Origin: Deinococcales bacterium
Lineage (GTDB): Bacteria > Deinococcota > Deinococci > Deinococcales > JAAFIG01
Reading direction: 5' to 3'
Length of the DNA stretch: 64,000 bases
Assembly: GCA_013298595.1 (NCBI GenBank)
Contig: JAAFIG010000009.1
Location: 83,216 to 147,215 of the forward strand
Notes under the pieces: model-generated
Seen by the model: the letters and a program-made list of their open reading frames with translations, nothing else
The model's database searches: none
Told to the model about the DNA's origin: nothing
In this document: in pieces, positions 37,260 to 45,841 of the stretch
Layout: each line of letters begins with the position of its first letter
How positions within the stretch are numbered: the stretch's first letter is position 1
Translations under genes and position numbers: made by a program

Positions 37260-37877
37260 TTATACCTCCGCTCGGAAATTCGAGCCAAGTTTTTGGGCAT
37301 GTCCAAAATAATGCCGAAACACGTACAGCAATGGCGACCAACAACTGGTGTCAATATGGTTTGTGTTTGACAAAACCATATTTTCATGAGCATGCACTTT
37401 TAACACCTGCATTTCCACAATACGGCACTCATCGGCAAGTCCAGCCGCATCTGTTGTACAGGCATGAATAGCCAAAACTTTTGCCTCGAGTTGCAACGGA
37501 CACTCGAGAATCCGACTTGGTTGCACCAGCTCACTTGGGCTTTGAGACCAACTTGCCATTGCAAATTTATTCGCCACAAACTGGTACCCCATTGTCACTT
37601 TAGACGATGGTACTGGGTTGCGCCCCGTTGTGGCAGCAATGCTTTCCACAGCCGCGTGCATATCGCTCGAGGGCAAGTTAATCACCGCTTCGCCGCACCG
37701 TTCAAGATTATAAAAACCCTGTCCATGAGCACTTAAACCCAGAATCACCCGATCCGCTAAAGCCCAAGCACTACTCATCACTGAAATATTACTCGAGCCA
37801 TCAGGGTTCAAGGTTGTTATCAGGGCAACAGGAGTACCAAAATACAAAATACTGGGCTTTATCGAAATTGTTTTCAC
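37260..37877 (-). CDS. Flavin reductase / FMN-binding split-barrel protein
   Basis: A 205-aa protein of the flavin reductase domain family. It shows the PVALITTLNPDGSSNISVMSS strand (FMN-phosphate contacts), LGLSAHGQGFYNLE, and a late HIDTSCWSPLLYVF segment. Such proteins bind FMN and pass reducing equivalents to monooxygenases or directly to metals and quinones. The start is a GTG preceded at six bases by TAGATT, a leaderless-type promoter. The MFS gene begins 2 bp before this gene's stop region, so the two are co-transcribed. An 83-bp divergent region separates it from the ArsR-type gene and contains a dyad (37909-37928). Confidence 0.85.
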   Translation of the reverse strand: MKTISIKPSILYFGTPVALITTLNPDGSSNISVMSSAWALADRVILGLSAHGQGFYNLERCGEAVINLPSSDMHAAVESIAATTGRNPVPSSKVTMGYQFVANKFAMASWSQSPSELVQPSRILECPLQLEAKVLAIHACTTDAAGLADECRIVEMQVLKVHAHENMVLSNTNHIDTSCWSPLLYVFRHYFGHAQKLGSNFRAEV

Positions 37878-37889
37878 CAGTGCAATCTA
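37878..37889 (-). promoter_or_regulatory. TANNNT -10 box for leaderless GTG start at 37877
   Basis: On the minus strand TAGATT (37884-37889), six bases, then GTG. It decides the GTG start. Confidence 0.5.
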
Positions 37890-37908
37890 AAGTACAGCAA
37901 CAAAAAAC

Positions 37909-37928
37909 GTTTCAAGTTTGATCGAAAC
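37909..37928. promoter_or_regulatory. Possible operator between flavin-reductase and ArsR genes
   Basis: Arms GTTTC (37909-37913) and GAAAC (37924-37928) separated by 10 bp, lying between the two divergent -10 boxes and covering the -35 position of the flavin-reductase promoter. A site for the adjacent ArsR-type regulator is plausible. Confidence 0.35.
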
Positions 37929-37948
37929 AAAATAACTGCGTAAACCCG

Positions 37949-37960
37949 TACACTCGAGCC
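37949..37960 (+). promoter_or_regulatory. TANNNT -10 box for leaderless start at 37961
   Basis: TACACT (37949-37954), six bases, then ATG at 37961. The box overlaps a CTCGAG site. Confidence 0.5.
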
Positions 37961-38638
37961 ATGAAAGTGACCCAACAAGAAATTGCCCAACACGAACCGG
38001 ACCTTTCGAGCGCTGCTGCACTGATTGGCGAACCAACTCGAGCTACCATACTGACAGCCCTGATGACAGGCTTGGCATTACCTGCAGGTGAACTGGCTGA
38101 ACTGGCAGGAGTCAGCCCACAAACTGCCAGTATGCACCTGCAAAAACTGCTCGAGAACAATATGGTCAGTGTTGAAACACAAGGCAGACACCGCTACTAC
38201 CGACTCGAAAACAGCGATGTTGCCGTTGCCCTCGAAGCCCTGATGGTGATTGCACCAACCCAACCCAAAAAACGGCAATTACCTAACCAAGACATGTGTT
38301 ACGCCCGCACTTGTTACGACCACCTCGCGGGCTGGCTCGGTGTACTCCTTTGCCAAACCATGCTCGAGAACAACTGGATAACCCAACAACACCTCGAGTT
38401 CACTCCCACCGAACTCGGCAAAAATAAACTTGCATCACTGGGCATTCAACCCAGTCAAGCTCGAGCTTGCTTAGATTGGACAGAACGAAGACACCACATC
38501 GGTGGCGAACTCGGACGCAACATCACCACCTACTTACTCGAGCAAAAATGGGTTGTGCGCCACACCTCGAGCCGAGCCTTGCGGGTAACCGAAAAAGGCA
38601 TACTGGGATTACGAGACGTGTTTGGTATGCGATTGTAA
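37961..38638 (+). CDS. ArsR-family winged-helix transcriptional regulator
   Basis: A 225-aa regulator. The winged helix-turn-helix is at about residues 18-85: LIGEPTRATILTALM, GELAELAGVSPQTASMHLQKLLENNMV and the wing RHRYYRLE. The C-terminal half (90-225) has cysteines at MCYARTCYDH, typical of a longer ArsR subgroup that may sense metals or oxidants. Divergent from the flavin reductase-MFS operon and probably its regulator. Relatives often repress export or redox functions that they sit beside. The ligand is unknown. Confidence 0.87.
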   Translation: MKVTQQEIAQHEPDLSSAAALIGEPTRATILTALMTGLALPAGELAELAGVSPQTASMHLQKLLENNMVSVETQGRHRYYRLENSDVAVALEALMVIAPTQPKKRQLPNQDMCYARTCYDHLAGWLGVLLCQTMLENNWITQQHLEFTPTELGKNKLASLGIQPSQARACLDWTERRHHIGGELGRNITTYLLEQKWVVRHTSSRALRVTEKGILGLRDVFGMRL

Positions 38639-38642
38639 AGCA

Positions 38643-38671
38643 GGGTGAGGCACGCCTCACCGCTACGGGTT
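38643..38671. repeat. Palindromic intergenic repeat, copy 2
   Basis: Arms GGTGAGGC and GCCTCACC around AC, then GCTACGGGTT. It matches the copy at 10734 with compensating base changes in both arms, so the hairpin has been kept. It lies 4 bp past the ArsR-type gene and is followed by a T-rich run, so here it may also end transcription. Confidence 0.7.
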
Positions 38672-38745
38672 AATTGTTATTTTATTGTCTTTCTGCGCTT
38701 TCTGGCTTAGGTCGTTATCCGCATGTGTTACGCTTTGGCTTACCG

Positions 38746-38757
38746 TACAATGCTTGA
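38746..38757 (+). promoter_or_regulatory. TANNNT -10 box for leaderless GTG start at 38758
   Basis: TACAAT (38746-38751), six bases, then GTG. It selects this GTG over an out-of-frame ATG at 38750. Confidence 0.55.
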
Positions 38758-41205
38758 GTGTTGTTACGTGCTTTGGATTTACGTCTGGCTTTTGCTGATC
38801 GAGTGATTCTCGAGGGGGCTTCGTTGTTGCTTGAGGCTGGTCAGCGGGTGGCGTTAACAGGACGTAATGGGAGCGGTAAGACTTCGTTATTACGTATTTT
38901 GATGGGTGTGCAGGTTGCTGATGCTGGTTCGCTCGAGGTACTTGGGCGTTTGGGTTGGCTGATGCAAGACCCAAGTTTTTTGGGTTTGACAGTGCGTGAT
39001 GTAATGCTTGGTGCATTGGCACATTTGCGTGAATTAGAAGCAAAATTACGTTTACTCGAGCAAGAATTTGCAGCAGGTTCGGATGCGTGGGCGGCAACCC
39101 TCGAGGCATTTGAAATGGCGGGCGGTTATACAGCTGAAGCTCGAGCGGCAGCCACCTTAGAAGCCCTTGGTTTGGTGGGGATGCTGGATCGTGATGCCGA
39201 TACTTTGTCGGGTGGTGAGCGGACTCGTTTGGCTTTGGCAGTGGTGTTAATTGCACAACCCGAAGTGCTACTGCTGGATGAACCAACCAATCATTTGGAT
39301 ATTGCCATGCGTGAATGGTTAGAAAAACGCTTGCTCGAGTACCCTGGGGCGCTTTTGATTGTTTCGCATGATCGCCGTTTATTGGATGTGGTTTGTAAAG
39401 AAACATTGCATCTCGAGCGTGGGGTTTTAACGTTGTACGCTGGTGGGTACTCTAAATCCAGAGCTGCTCGGCTCGAAGCGCGGCGAATTCAGGCGAAATC
39501 AGCGCGGGTGGGTGGTTTTGAATTGCGACGTTTGCAACGAGCTGCTCAGACAGTCAGTGCTTGGGGGGTGAACAACACAAAATTGGCGCGTCGGGCTAAA
39601 GCACTGGCAACTCGAGCCGAACGCACCAAAGCCAGTTTGGTGGAAATGCCACCGCGTGAACGGGTACTGCGAATGAAACTCGAAAGTGGTGATGCTCGAG
39701 CCAAATTGGTTTTACGGGCAGAACGCATTGCAAAAACGTATGGTCAACGTTTGATTCTCGAGAAAGCCGATTTGCGTTTACGGGTTGGTGATCGGGTGGC
39801 GTTACTGGCAAAAAATGGGGCTGGTAAAACCACGTTACTCAAAATTTTACTAGGTGAAACGCCACCCGATGTGCCTAATCCGCTCGAGCCTCCCGAAGTG
39901 CGCTATGCCGATGGTGTGACAGTGGCGTATTTTGATCAAACGTTTCATGGTTTAGATGCTAAAAAACCTGTGCTCGAGCAATTAGAAGCCCGAGTTGGTA
40001 ATCGTAGTGCAGTAGCGTTGCTTGGGCGTTATGGTTTTCCTGCCGAAGCCCAAACCAGAGCACCAAACACACTTTCTGGTGGTGAACGTGCTCGGGCTGG
40101 GTTAGCACTGATTGCTGCCACTCGAGCTGATGTGCTGATTCTCGATGAACCGACCAATCATTTGGATGTTGAAACGCTTGAAGCTCTCGAGGAAGCCATT
40201 CTTGGCTATCCGGGCAGTGTTTTATTTGTCACCCATGATCGCAGTTTTGCTAAAGCCGTGGCAACTCGAGTGCTGACGATTGAAAATGCAAATTTACTCG
40301 AGTTCGCTGATGGCTTTGCTGGTTACGAGCGATTTCGTCGCGGTGAGCGCCGCACACTTGACCCTGCTCGTTTGCTTGAGGGTGAAAACCCGCCACCACC
40401 GCCTCGGCAGTACACGCCCGATCAGCAGATGCAGTTACTCGAGGAACGCAATGTTGAACTCGAAGATTTATTTTTGCATCGTGGTTTGACCGAACGCGAA
40501 TGGCAACGTTTTCGTATCGAGGCTCGAGCCATTGTGCTGCGTTTAGCTGAGTTATACGCTGATAAATTCTGTGCGCCACTTGAATTCGATCATGCCATAC
40601 ATATCCGCAAACTCGAGATTCGAGCCATTTGTGATGAAACCAGTACCACATGGCAATTCTGGATGAGAAACTCGAGTGGTTGCCCCAGTTTACGTGGAAA
40701 TCTTGATGGAACAACACTGGTACTTGAATGGTTAGGCGATACCACACACGCTCTGCCGTGGTTCAAAAAAACATTGTTACAAGGCGCTGTCAGTCTCGCT
40801 TTTGAACGAATCGGTTGCCAAGTAATCCAGCTTCCAGAAAATCTCGAGCCATTTGGTCAAAGTATACAGAGCCTCGAGTACGCACAAAAAATGGGTTTAA
40901 CTCGAGCCGTGCAACAACCTAAACGAAAACGTCGTAAAAAACGCAAAACCTCGAGCCAACTTATTTTTGCTACACCACAAAATCAGAATCCAAAATTGCA
41001 GAATCCACCTATGTCCAATACCCCAAATCCCCAAATCATAGCGGCGGGGCTTGCTTCGCCCAACCCTCGAGTCGGACGTTTACAGGCTTTACAGGCAAAA
41101 AAACAAATCGCTGTCCTGACTCAGGATGCGGTAGTCTCCTCTCCCCTACCGCTCCGACGGCGACGTAAACGCCGCAAAGCACCTCGGCTCGAGAATCCCG
41201 TATGA
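38758..41205 (+). CDS. ABC-F family ATPase with long basic C-terminal extension
   Basis: A cytosolic ABC-F protein (815 aa, GTG start). It has two nucleotide-binding domains: Walker A GRNGSGKTS (~35) and AKNGAGKTT (~351), signatures TLSGGERTR (~150) and TLSGGERAR (~438), and two DEPTNHLD Walker B motifs. ABC-F proteins bind the ribosomal E site and act in translation or antibiotic resistance. Usual length is 500-650 aa. Here residues ~540-815 are an unusual extension: a PPPPPR stretch, a folded-looking segment (~570-700), then basic clusters (KRKRRKKRK; RRRRKRRK). A palindrome of intergenic type (41046-41061) is embedded in the tail. The extension may bind rRNA (inference). TACAAT six bases upstream sets the GTG start. 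Confidence 0.85.
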   Translation: MLLRALDLRLAFADRVILEGASLLLEAGQRVALTGRNGSGKTSLLRILMGVQVADAGSLEVLGRLGWLMQDPSFLGLTVRDVMLGALAHLRELEAKLRLLEQEFAAGSDAWAATLEAFEMAGGYTAEARAAATLEALGLVGMLDRDADTLSGGERTRLALAVVLIAQPEVLLLDEPTNHLDIAMREWLEKRLLEYPGALLIVSHDRRLLDVVCKETLHLERGVLTLYAGGYSKSRAARLEARRIQAKSARVGGFELRRLQRAAQTVSAWGVNNTKLARRAKALATRAERTKASLVEMPPRERVLRMKLESGDARAKLVLRAERIAKTYGQRLILEKADLRLRVGDRVALLAKNGAGKTTLLKILLGETPPDVPNPLEPPEVRYADGVTVAYFDQTFHGLDAKKPVLEQLEARVGNRSAVALLGRYGFPAEAQTRAPNTLSGGERARAGLALIAATRADVLILDEPTNHLDVETLEALEEAILGYPGSVLFVTHDRSFAKAVATRVLTIENANLLEFADGFAGYERFRRGERRTLDPARLLEGENPPPPPRQYTPDQQMQLLEERNVELEDLFLHRGLTEREWQRFRIEARAIVLRLAELYADKFCAPLEFDHAIHIRKLEIRAICDETSTTWQFWMRNSSGCPSLRGNLDGTTLVLEWLGDTTHALPWFKKTLLQGAVSLAFERIGCQVIQLPENLEPFGQSIQSLEYAQKMGLTRAVQQPKRKRRKKRKTSSQLIFATPQNQNPKLQNPPMSNTPNPQIIAAGLASPNPRVGRLQALQAKKQIAVLTQDAVVSSPLPLRRRRKRRKAPRLENPV
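41046..41061. repeat. GGGGC...GCCC palindrome inside the ABC-F tail
   Basis: GGGGCTTGCTTCGCCC, a hairpin of the kind usually found between genes, is read through in frame in the C-terminal tail (AAGLASP). Confidence 0.5.
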
Positions 41206-41212
41206 TGTTTAT
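41201..41212 (+). promoter_or_regulatory. TANNNT -10 box for leaderless GTG start at 41213
   Basis: TATGAT (41201-41206), six bases, then GTG at 41213. The box overlaps the stop of the ABC-F gene. Confidence 0.5.
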
Positions 41213-43045
41213 GTGAAATCAGCTTTGAGGTTCTTGTTTTTGCTTGCGGCATTGTTTTTGAATGTGGCATCAGCGAAGTCATTTTCGTTTTCGAGTATCG
41301 AGCAAGATATCTATTTTCAACCCAATGGTTCGGTGCGGGTGGTTGATACCCGTTCATATGACTTTAATGGGTCGTTTAGTAAAGCTTTTTTGACGGTTGA
41401 TACTCGAGGCAGTGTGGTTTTTTCTGGGGTCGAAGCCTTGGATGGGAAAGCTTTTTATGGTTTTTCAGTGGATGACAATACAGTGCGTTGGTCTTATGAT
41501 GCTGAGTCTGAAGCACGGACGTTTCGTATTACGTATGTTTTAAATAACGAAGTGGATGTGGCATCAGATGCAGCGAAGTTTGATCGTCAGGTACTCGAGC
41601 CTGTGCATCAGGCAGTTGGGCGGTATGTGGTGCGTTTACATGCACCTGCGGGAAATCCCGATTTGTTTAAGGTTTTTGTTTTTTCTCGGGATTCACGACT
41701 GGGAACTTTGGAGTTTGACACTGCCACTGGGGTGGCAACCATCAATCTCGAGGATGTGGCTGAAGATGAGTGGGTGCGGACATTTGTGTTGCTTCCTGCA
41801 AAACAATTTCTGATTCCAACTTTGACAGGTAAACAGTTGACTGCGTGGCTCGAGGGGTTAAAAGTGGAAACTAAGGCGTTTCGCAATGCCTCGAGTGCTG
41901 CTTTAGCGCAGGGTGGTTTTGCACCCCCACCCCCACCACCGCCTGCGTGGTTGTTGGCTTTGCCATTACTTGGCGCATTATTTTTTGGTAGCAATATTTG
42001 GAATGCGTATCAAAAATATGGTCGTGAACCAAGTATTCCCGAGGTTGGTAAGTATTATCGTGAACCTGCTCAGCCAATTCCGCCTGGTGTTGTGCCCTAT
42101 GTTTTATCGGCAATGAATCCTGGATCTGGTGCACTTGGTATGGCGATCAGTGCTACGCTAATTGATTTTACACGACGAGGTTTTCTCGAGTTGCAACGTG
42201 GCAAAACCAGTGGTTTTCTTGGTTTGGGCGCAAAAGAAGAAGTACAGTTTGCTTTGGTTAAAAACCCTCAAGCTGGTGAATTAACCACTTTTGAAGAGGA
42301 AATTTGGCGAATTACTAATCGTGCTCGAGGTTTTGATAATGTTGTTACCCAAACTGAATTACAGCATTATTTTACCTCTAATCCGAGTGCTGTTAATGCA
42401 CTGGTGACTATTCCCAGAGATTGGTACGAACAAACGCATGGAGCATTAATGGATACTGCTGATAGCGGTAAAACACTGCCTTGGACGATTGCGGCTTTTG
42501 TGGCGGGTGTAGCAGGTTTTGCTGGCGGTATTTTCTTACTTGCAAACAACGCTGAAGCTATTGGTATTGCTGTCATGGTAGCAGGTCTGATTACGATTCT
42601 GGGCGGTATTCTTGCTGGTATTGCTCTCTCGAGATGGCATGCTGATAAGTTACTTAATGCTAAGCGTTGGTTAGCCTATAAGCATTTCTTAACCGATTTT
42701 TCGCAAATGGAAACCGCTCCTGCCGAACACTTAAAACTCTGGGATTATCATTTTGTTTTTGCTACAGCACTTGGTGTTTCGCAAACTTATTTAAAAAACA
42801 TTAAAACCCTTGCAGAGCGTTACCCACAGTACTATCATGCTCCTTATTGGTTACCAAGTTCGTATTATCACAATAATTCAACAGCCCTGAATGACCTTGG
42901 TGCAATTGGTAGTTTAGCGGGTTTAGCCAGTAATTTATCAAGTTTAGAAAGTGCTCTCTCGAGCAGTTCTGGTAGTGGTGGTGGCTTTGGTGGTGGTAGT
43001 TCAGGAGGCTCGAGTGGTGGTGGTGGCTCTAGTGGCGCAAGTTAA
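41213..43045 (+). CDS. DUF2207 membrane protein
   Basis: A 610-aa membrane protein of the DUF2207 (YciQ-like) family, starting at GTG. It has a signal peptide (1-21), an extracytoplasmic beta-rich domain (~22-235; IEQDIYFQPNGSVRVVDTRSYDF), a poly-proline run, a transmembrane helix (~245-265), a cytosolic domain, a helical membrane hairpin (~425-475), and a Gly/Ser-rich C-terminal tail typical of this family. The function is unknown. DUF2207 and LemA genes are commonly adjacent, as here (LemA follows 31 bp downstream), suggesting a joint envelope role. Confidence 0.88.
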   Translation: MKSALRFLFLLAALFLNVASAKSFSFSSIEQDIYFQPNGSVRVVDTRSYDFNGSFSKAFLTVDTRGSVVFSGVEALDGKAFYGFSVDDNTVRWSYDAESEARTFRITYVLNNEVDVASDAAKFDRQVLEPVHQAVGRYVVRLHAPAGNPDLFKVFVFSRDSRLGTLEFDTATGVATINLEDVAEDEWVRTFVLLPAKQFLIPTLTGKQLTAWLEGLKVETKAFRNASSAALAQGGFAPPPPPPPAWLLALPLLGALFFGSNIWNAYQKYGREPSIPEVGKYYREPAQPIPPGVVPYVLSAMNPGSGALGMAISATLIDFTRRGFLELQRGKTSGFLGLGAKEEVQFALVKNPQAGELTTFEEEIWRITNRARGFDNVVTQTELQHYFTSNPSAVNALVTIPRDWYEQTHGALMDTADSGKTLPWTIAAFVAGVAGFAGGIFLLANNAEAIGIAVMVAGLITILGGILAGIALSRWHADKLLNAKRWLAYKHFLTDFSQMETAPAEHLKLWDYHFVFATALGVSQTYLKNIKTLAERYPQYYHAPYWLPSSYYHNNSTALNDLGAIGSLAGLASNLSSLESALSSSSGSGGGFGGGSSGGSSGGGGSSGAS

Positions 43046-43076
43046 GTCCTCTCAAAGCAGTTTTTAAGGAGTCATT

Positions 43077-43625
43077 ATGGGTGTCATTATTGTACTGATC
43101 GTTTTGGGTTTACTGGCTATTTTTGCGATTGCAACATTTAATAACATTGTTTCACTCGAGAATCGAGTAGCGAATTCGCTTGGGCAAATAGATGTACAAC
43201 TCAAAAAACGTTCAGATCTTGTTCCTAATTTGGTCAGTACAGTCAAAGGCTACGCCGCTCATGAGAGCAGTTTATTTGAAAAAGTGACGGCTGCCAGAAG
43301 CCGTTTAGATACTGCCAGTGGTGTTGAAGAAAAAGCGGCTGCCTCGAGTGCGTTAAGTGGTGCGCTGCGAACTGTCTTTGCTGTTGCCGAGAATTACCCT
43401 GATTTAAAAGCCAATACCAGTTTTATTCAATTGCAATCCGAACTTGCCGATCTCGAGGATAAAATTGCGTATAGTCGCCAATTTTATAACGACACAGTGC
43501 TTGAATATAATAATTCGATTACAACCATTCCTGGGGTTTTCTTTGCTGGTCCAATGAGTAAAACCAAGAAAATCATGTTTGAAGCTTCTGAGGGTGATAA
43601 AGCCGTGCCAAGCGTTAGTTTTTAA
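43077..43625 (+). CDS. lemA: LemA family protein
   Basis: A 182-aa protein with one N-terminal membrane helix (residues 2-20), then the LemA helical domain: VSLENRVANSLGQIDVQLKKRSDLVPNLV-type start (residues ~25-55), VTAARSRL, the ENYPDLKANTSFIQLQSEL segment and a C-terminal YNNSITTIPGVFFAG motif. LemA proteins expose a small helical bundle outside the cytoplasmic membrane. Their role is not settled. AAGGAG lies eight bases before the ATG. Probable operon with the DUF2207 gene, and a clear terminator follows at 43639-43672. Confidence 0.93.
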   Translation: MGVIIVLIVLGLLAIFAIATFNNIVSLENRVANSLGQIDVQLKKRSDLVPNLVSTVKGYAAHESSLFEKVTAARSRLDTASGVEEKAAASSALSGALRTVFAVAENYPDLKANTSFIQLQSELADLEDKIAYSRQFYNDTVLEYNNSITTIPGVFFAGPMSKTKKIMFEASEGDKAVPSVSF

Positions 43626-43638
43626 TAAGAAAAATCTT

Positions 43639-43672
43639 AAAACGGATTCCAACATTGTATGGAATCCGTTTT
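43639..43672 (+). terminator. Rho-independent terminator after lemA
   Basis: Stem AAAACGGATTCCA / TGGAATCCGTTTT (13 bp) with an 8-nt loop, ending in T-rich TTTTGCTTTT. Confidence 0.85.
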
Positions 43673-43761
43673 GCTTTTGGTTTACCGTTACCAACTCAGC
43701 TCAAGAATAGACTTCCTACGAAAGTTTTCGGCACAGGGGGGATTACAAAAAACCGTGTTCT

Positions 43762-43788
43762 GCAGGGCGAACCTTGTGTTCGCCCTGC
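43762..43788. repeat. GCAGGGCGAA...TTCGCCCTGC palindrome
   Basis: Perfect 10-bp arms around CCTTGTG, between lemA and the MBL gene (convergent ends). It resembles mobile palindromic repeats seen between genes in other phyla. It could double as the minus-strand MBL gene's terminator, although no T-run follows. Confidence 0.6.
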
Positions 43789-43824
43789 CCATATTGTTAT
43801 CATAAAATGATTTTCGCAGGAGGT

Positions 43825-44718
43825 CTAATGTATTTGCCAAATCAGTTTATTGCGAATAATTTGGTGCGTGATCAAACCCTGCTCCTCGAGATACGTTAAA
43901 TGTGCCAGTACCGCTGTTTGATTCAGCACATAACGGGTCAAATCAGGCATTTCAATTTCGAGCATTGCACAAACCCGCTCAAGGATTTCTGGGGTTGTGC
44001 CAACGTCCGAGCAGGCACTGAGTACCGCTTGGCTGGCACGCTCGAGCGCGGCTTGGTTAGCATCGCATAAGGCATTGATATTTGTGGTGGGTTGACCGTG
44101 CCCTGGTACAACCACGTTGGCTTTGCTATGACGAATGGTTTCGATGGCATCTTTGGCATTTTGAATATCCACCATAAAAGCCAGTGGGTGTTTCTCGAGA
44201 ATTGCTTCTCCGAACACTGCATCGGCAGCAAAAAGAACATCTTCGACTTGCACTGCAAATTGCATATGGGCATGCCCTGCTACCTCGAGTAGTATTAGTT
44301 CTAAACCTGCGATTTTACGCTTACCTGGTTCATTGAGCACTTTGGCTGGACTGGCACTAGCGAGTAAAAATTTATTATGTAATTCCCGATGTGCTCGTGC
44401 ACCACTCCATAAATACATTGGCTCGAGCAGTGGGTAATGCAAAATGCTCTCCTCAAAAATGGGCGCGTACACAGGAATCTCGAGGTGTTCCACCAAATAA
44501 GCATTGCCACCATAATGATCGGCATGAGAATGCGTATTGATAATAGCTCGAGGTTCGAGATTCAGTTCCTTGCAGCCTTTCAGCAGTTTTTTGCCACTAT
44601 CCTCGGAGTTACCTGTGTCAATAATCAAACAGCCAAGGTCAGGTGTTTGTACCACACCACAGTTGACCCCTCCTGCTAAGTAATAAATGCCATGTTGTAT
44701 TTTGGTTAAACCAGCCAT
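43825..44718 (-). CDS. Metallo-beta-lactamase fold hydrolase
   Basis: A 297-aa MBL-fold enzyme. The binuclear zinc site is formed by NTHSHADHYGG (H63, H65, D67, H68), the histidine in VAGHAHMQ, the aspartate in FAADAVFGE and the histidine in VPGHGQP. A C-terminal helical region (~215-297) looks like a winged-helix dimer domain found in several MBL proteins. It is probably a thioesterase, lactonase or glyoxalase II-like hydrolase. True beta-lactamase activity is not implied. Divergent from the SDR gene, each with its own TANNNT box (TAATCT five bases before this start). Confidence 0.86.
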   Translation of the reverse strand: MAGLTKIQHGIYYLAGGVNCGVVQTPDLGCLIIDTGNSEDSGKKLLKGCKELNLEPRAIINTHSHADHYGGNAYLVEHLEIPVYAPIFEESILHYPLLEPMYLWSGARAHRELHNKFLLASASPAKVLNEPGKRKIAGLELILLEVAGHAHMQFAVQVEDVLFAADAVFGEAILEKHPLAFMVDIQNAKDAIETIRHSKANVVVPGHGQPTTNINALCDANQAALERASQAVLSACSDVGTTPEILERVCAMLEIEMPDLTRYVLNQTAVLAHLTYLEEQGLITHQIIRNKLIWQIH

Positions 44719-44737
44719 ACCTTAGATTATCCCATGC

Positions 44738-44749
44738 TAGGCTAGTGCT
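44738..44749 (+). promoter_or_regulatory. TANNNT -10 box for leaderless start at 44750
   Basis: TAGGCT (44738-44743), six bases, then ATG at 44750. Confidence 0.45.
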
Positions 44750-45520
44750 ATGAGTATCGAAGGTTCTGGTGGGCTTCACATCATTTTAACAGGGGCTTCT
44801 AGTGGTATTGGCGAAGCCACCGCACGCACTTTAGCCGCCGCAGGGCATCGTTTGGTGCTGGCTGCCCGACGGGTTGAAACCCTCGAGAAATTGGTTGCCG
44901 AAATTAATCCTAGTGGTAAAAGAGTGATTGCAGTGCAATGCGATGTGCGTCAGAAATCCGATCTTGAGGGCTTAGTCACTCGAGCCAGAGCTACTTTTGG
45001 CGCTGTCCAAGTACTGATTAACAATGCTGGTATGGATTCAGGTAAGCAGTCGTGGTGGACTCGTTCTGCTGATGAAGTAACAGGTTTATTTGAAACCAAT
45101 ACCCTCGCACCGTACTGGTTATCACAATTGGTACTGCCCGAGATGCTAGCCGAAAAAAACGGACATATCATCAATATGGGCAGCGTTTCTGGCATTATTG
45201 CTGTCTCGAGTTTATATGGTGCCAGCAAGTACGCAATTCGCGGTATGACGCTTGCATTGCGCCGTGAACTCCTTGGCACTGGAGTGAACGTTTCGTTGGT
45301 TTCGCCAGGATTTATTAGAACTGCGATGACTGCCAAAGGTGGGAAACGTCCATTGCCGATGCCAGAACCAGAAGTGATTGCCCATGCAATTCTACGTTTA
45401 CTCGAGCACCCCAAAGCCGAAGTGGTTGTACCTGGTTGGTACAGACCTTTAATTTGGCTCGAGCAATTAATTCCAGCCATTGGTGATGCTGTCGTAAAGA
45501 ATTCTTGGAAAAAAGAATGA
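44750..45520 (+). CDS. Short-chain dehydrogenase/reductase (SDR)
   Basis: A 256-aa classical SDR oxidoreductase. Cofactor motif TGASSGIG (14-21), the NNAG stabilising motif, serine in MGSVSG and the catalytic YGASK (Tyr/Lys ~156-160) are all intact. The early AARR after strand 2 suggests NADP preference. The C-terminal ~25 residues are hydrophobic-aromatic (YRPLIWLEQLIPAIGD) and may dock to a membrane or partner. Substrate unknown. Preceded by TAGGCT at six bases. Confidence 0.88.
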   Translation: MSIEGSGGLHIILTGASSGIGEATARTLAAAGHRLVLAARRVETLEKLVAEINPSGKRVIAVQCDVRQKSDLEGLVTRARATFGAVQVLINNAGMDSGKQSWWTRSADEVTGLFETNTLAPYWLSQLVLPEMLAEKNGHIINMGSVSGIIAVSSLYGASKYAIRGMTLALRRELLGTGVNVSLVSPGFIRTAMTAKGGKRPLPMPEPEVIAHAILRLLEHPKAEVVVPGWYRPLIWLEQLIPAIGDAVVKNSWKKE

Positions 45521-45732
45521 GTTTTCTCGAGACCTTATCTCAAACCAAGAAACAATGTTCTATCTCGAACTATAAGGTAGTGTCCAGTCACAACAAAATA
45601 TGAAGGTTAAACTTTGTAATCCACAAAACCATTTTTTAGGCTCCCAGACAACATTTTTAATCAAAATTTAACTTCTATCTTCTGCGTCACGTTGACACCA
45701 GCGTAGAGAATCGAAAAAGGCTTTGATAGACG

Positions 45733-45761
45733 TTGCACGAAGTACAAAAGTATGATATTCT
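45733..45761 (+). promoter_or_regulatory. hup promoter, extended -10
   Basis: TTGCAC (45733-45738), 17-bp spacer, TATTCT (45756-45761) with an upstream TG (extended -10). Transcription would start near 45768, giving a leader of about 78 nt, unlike the leaderless genes nearby. Confidence 0.5.
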
Positions 45762-45773
45762 ACGTGATGAGCG

Positions 45774-45841
45774 CAGGGAGTGGCGTTAAACGTGAGTTTT
45801 ATCACGTCCAGATGCCATAATTAAAAAAACGCTCAGGGAGT
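45774..45841 (+). promoter_or_regulatory. Structured hup 5' leader with repeated CAGGGAGT
   Basis: CAGGGAGT occurs at 45774-45781 and again at 45834-45841, the second being the Shine-Dalgarno region of hup. Between them are nested inverted repeats: ACGTGA/TCACGT, and outer GAGCG (45768)/CGCTC. The leader could hide or mimic the ribosome binding site. Confidence 0.4.

Noticed and set aside
37258-37344. Longer N-terminus for the MFS transporter
   Set aside because: It would run 85 bp into the flavin reductase gene. The GTG at 37257 has a clear GGAGGT site.
38663-39406. 247-codon frame antisense to the ABC-F gene
   Set aside because: The ABC-F reading has all catalytic motifs. The antisense frame is low-complexity His/Pro/Gln-rich sequence mirrored from it.
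45692-45720. TTGACA at 45692 as the hup -35
   Set aside because: No acceptable -10 at 16-19 bp. The TTGCAC/extended -10 pair at 45733-45761 fits better.
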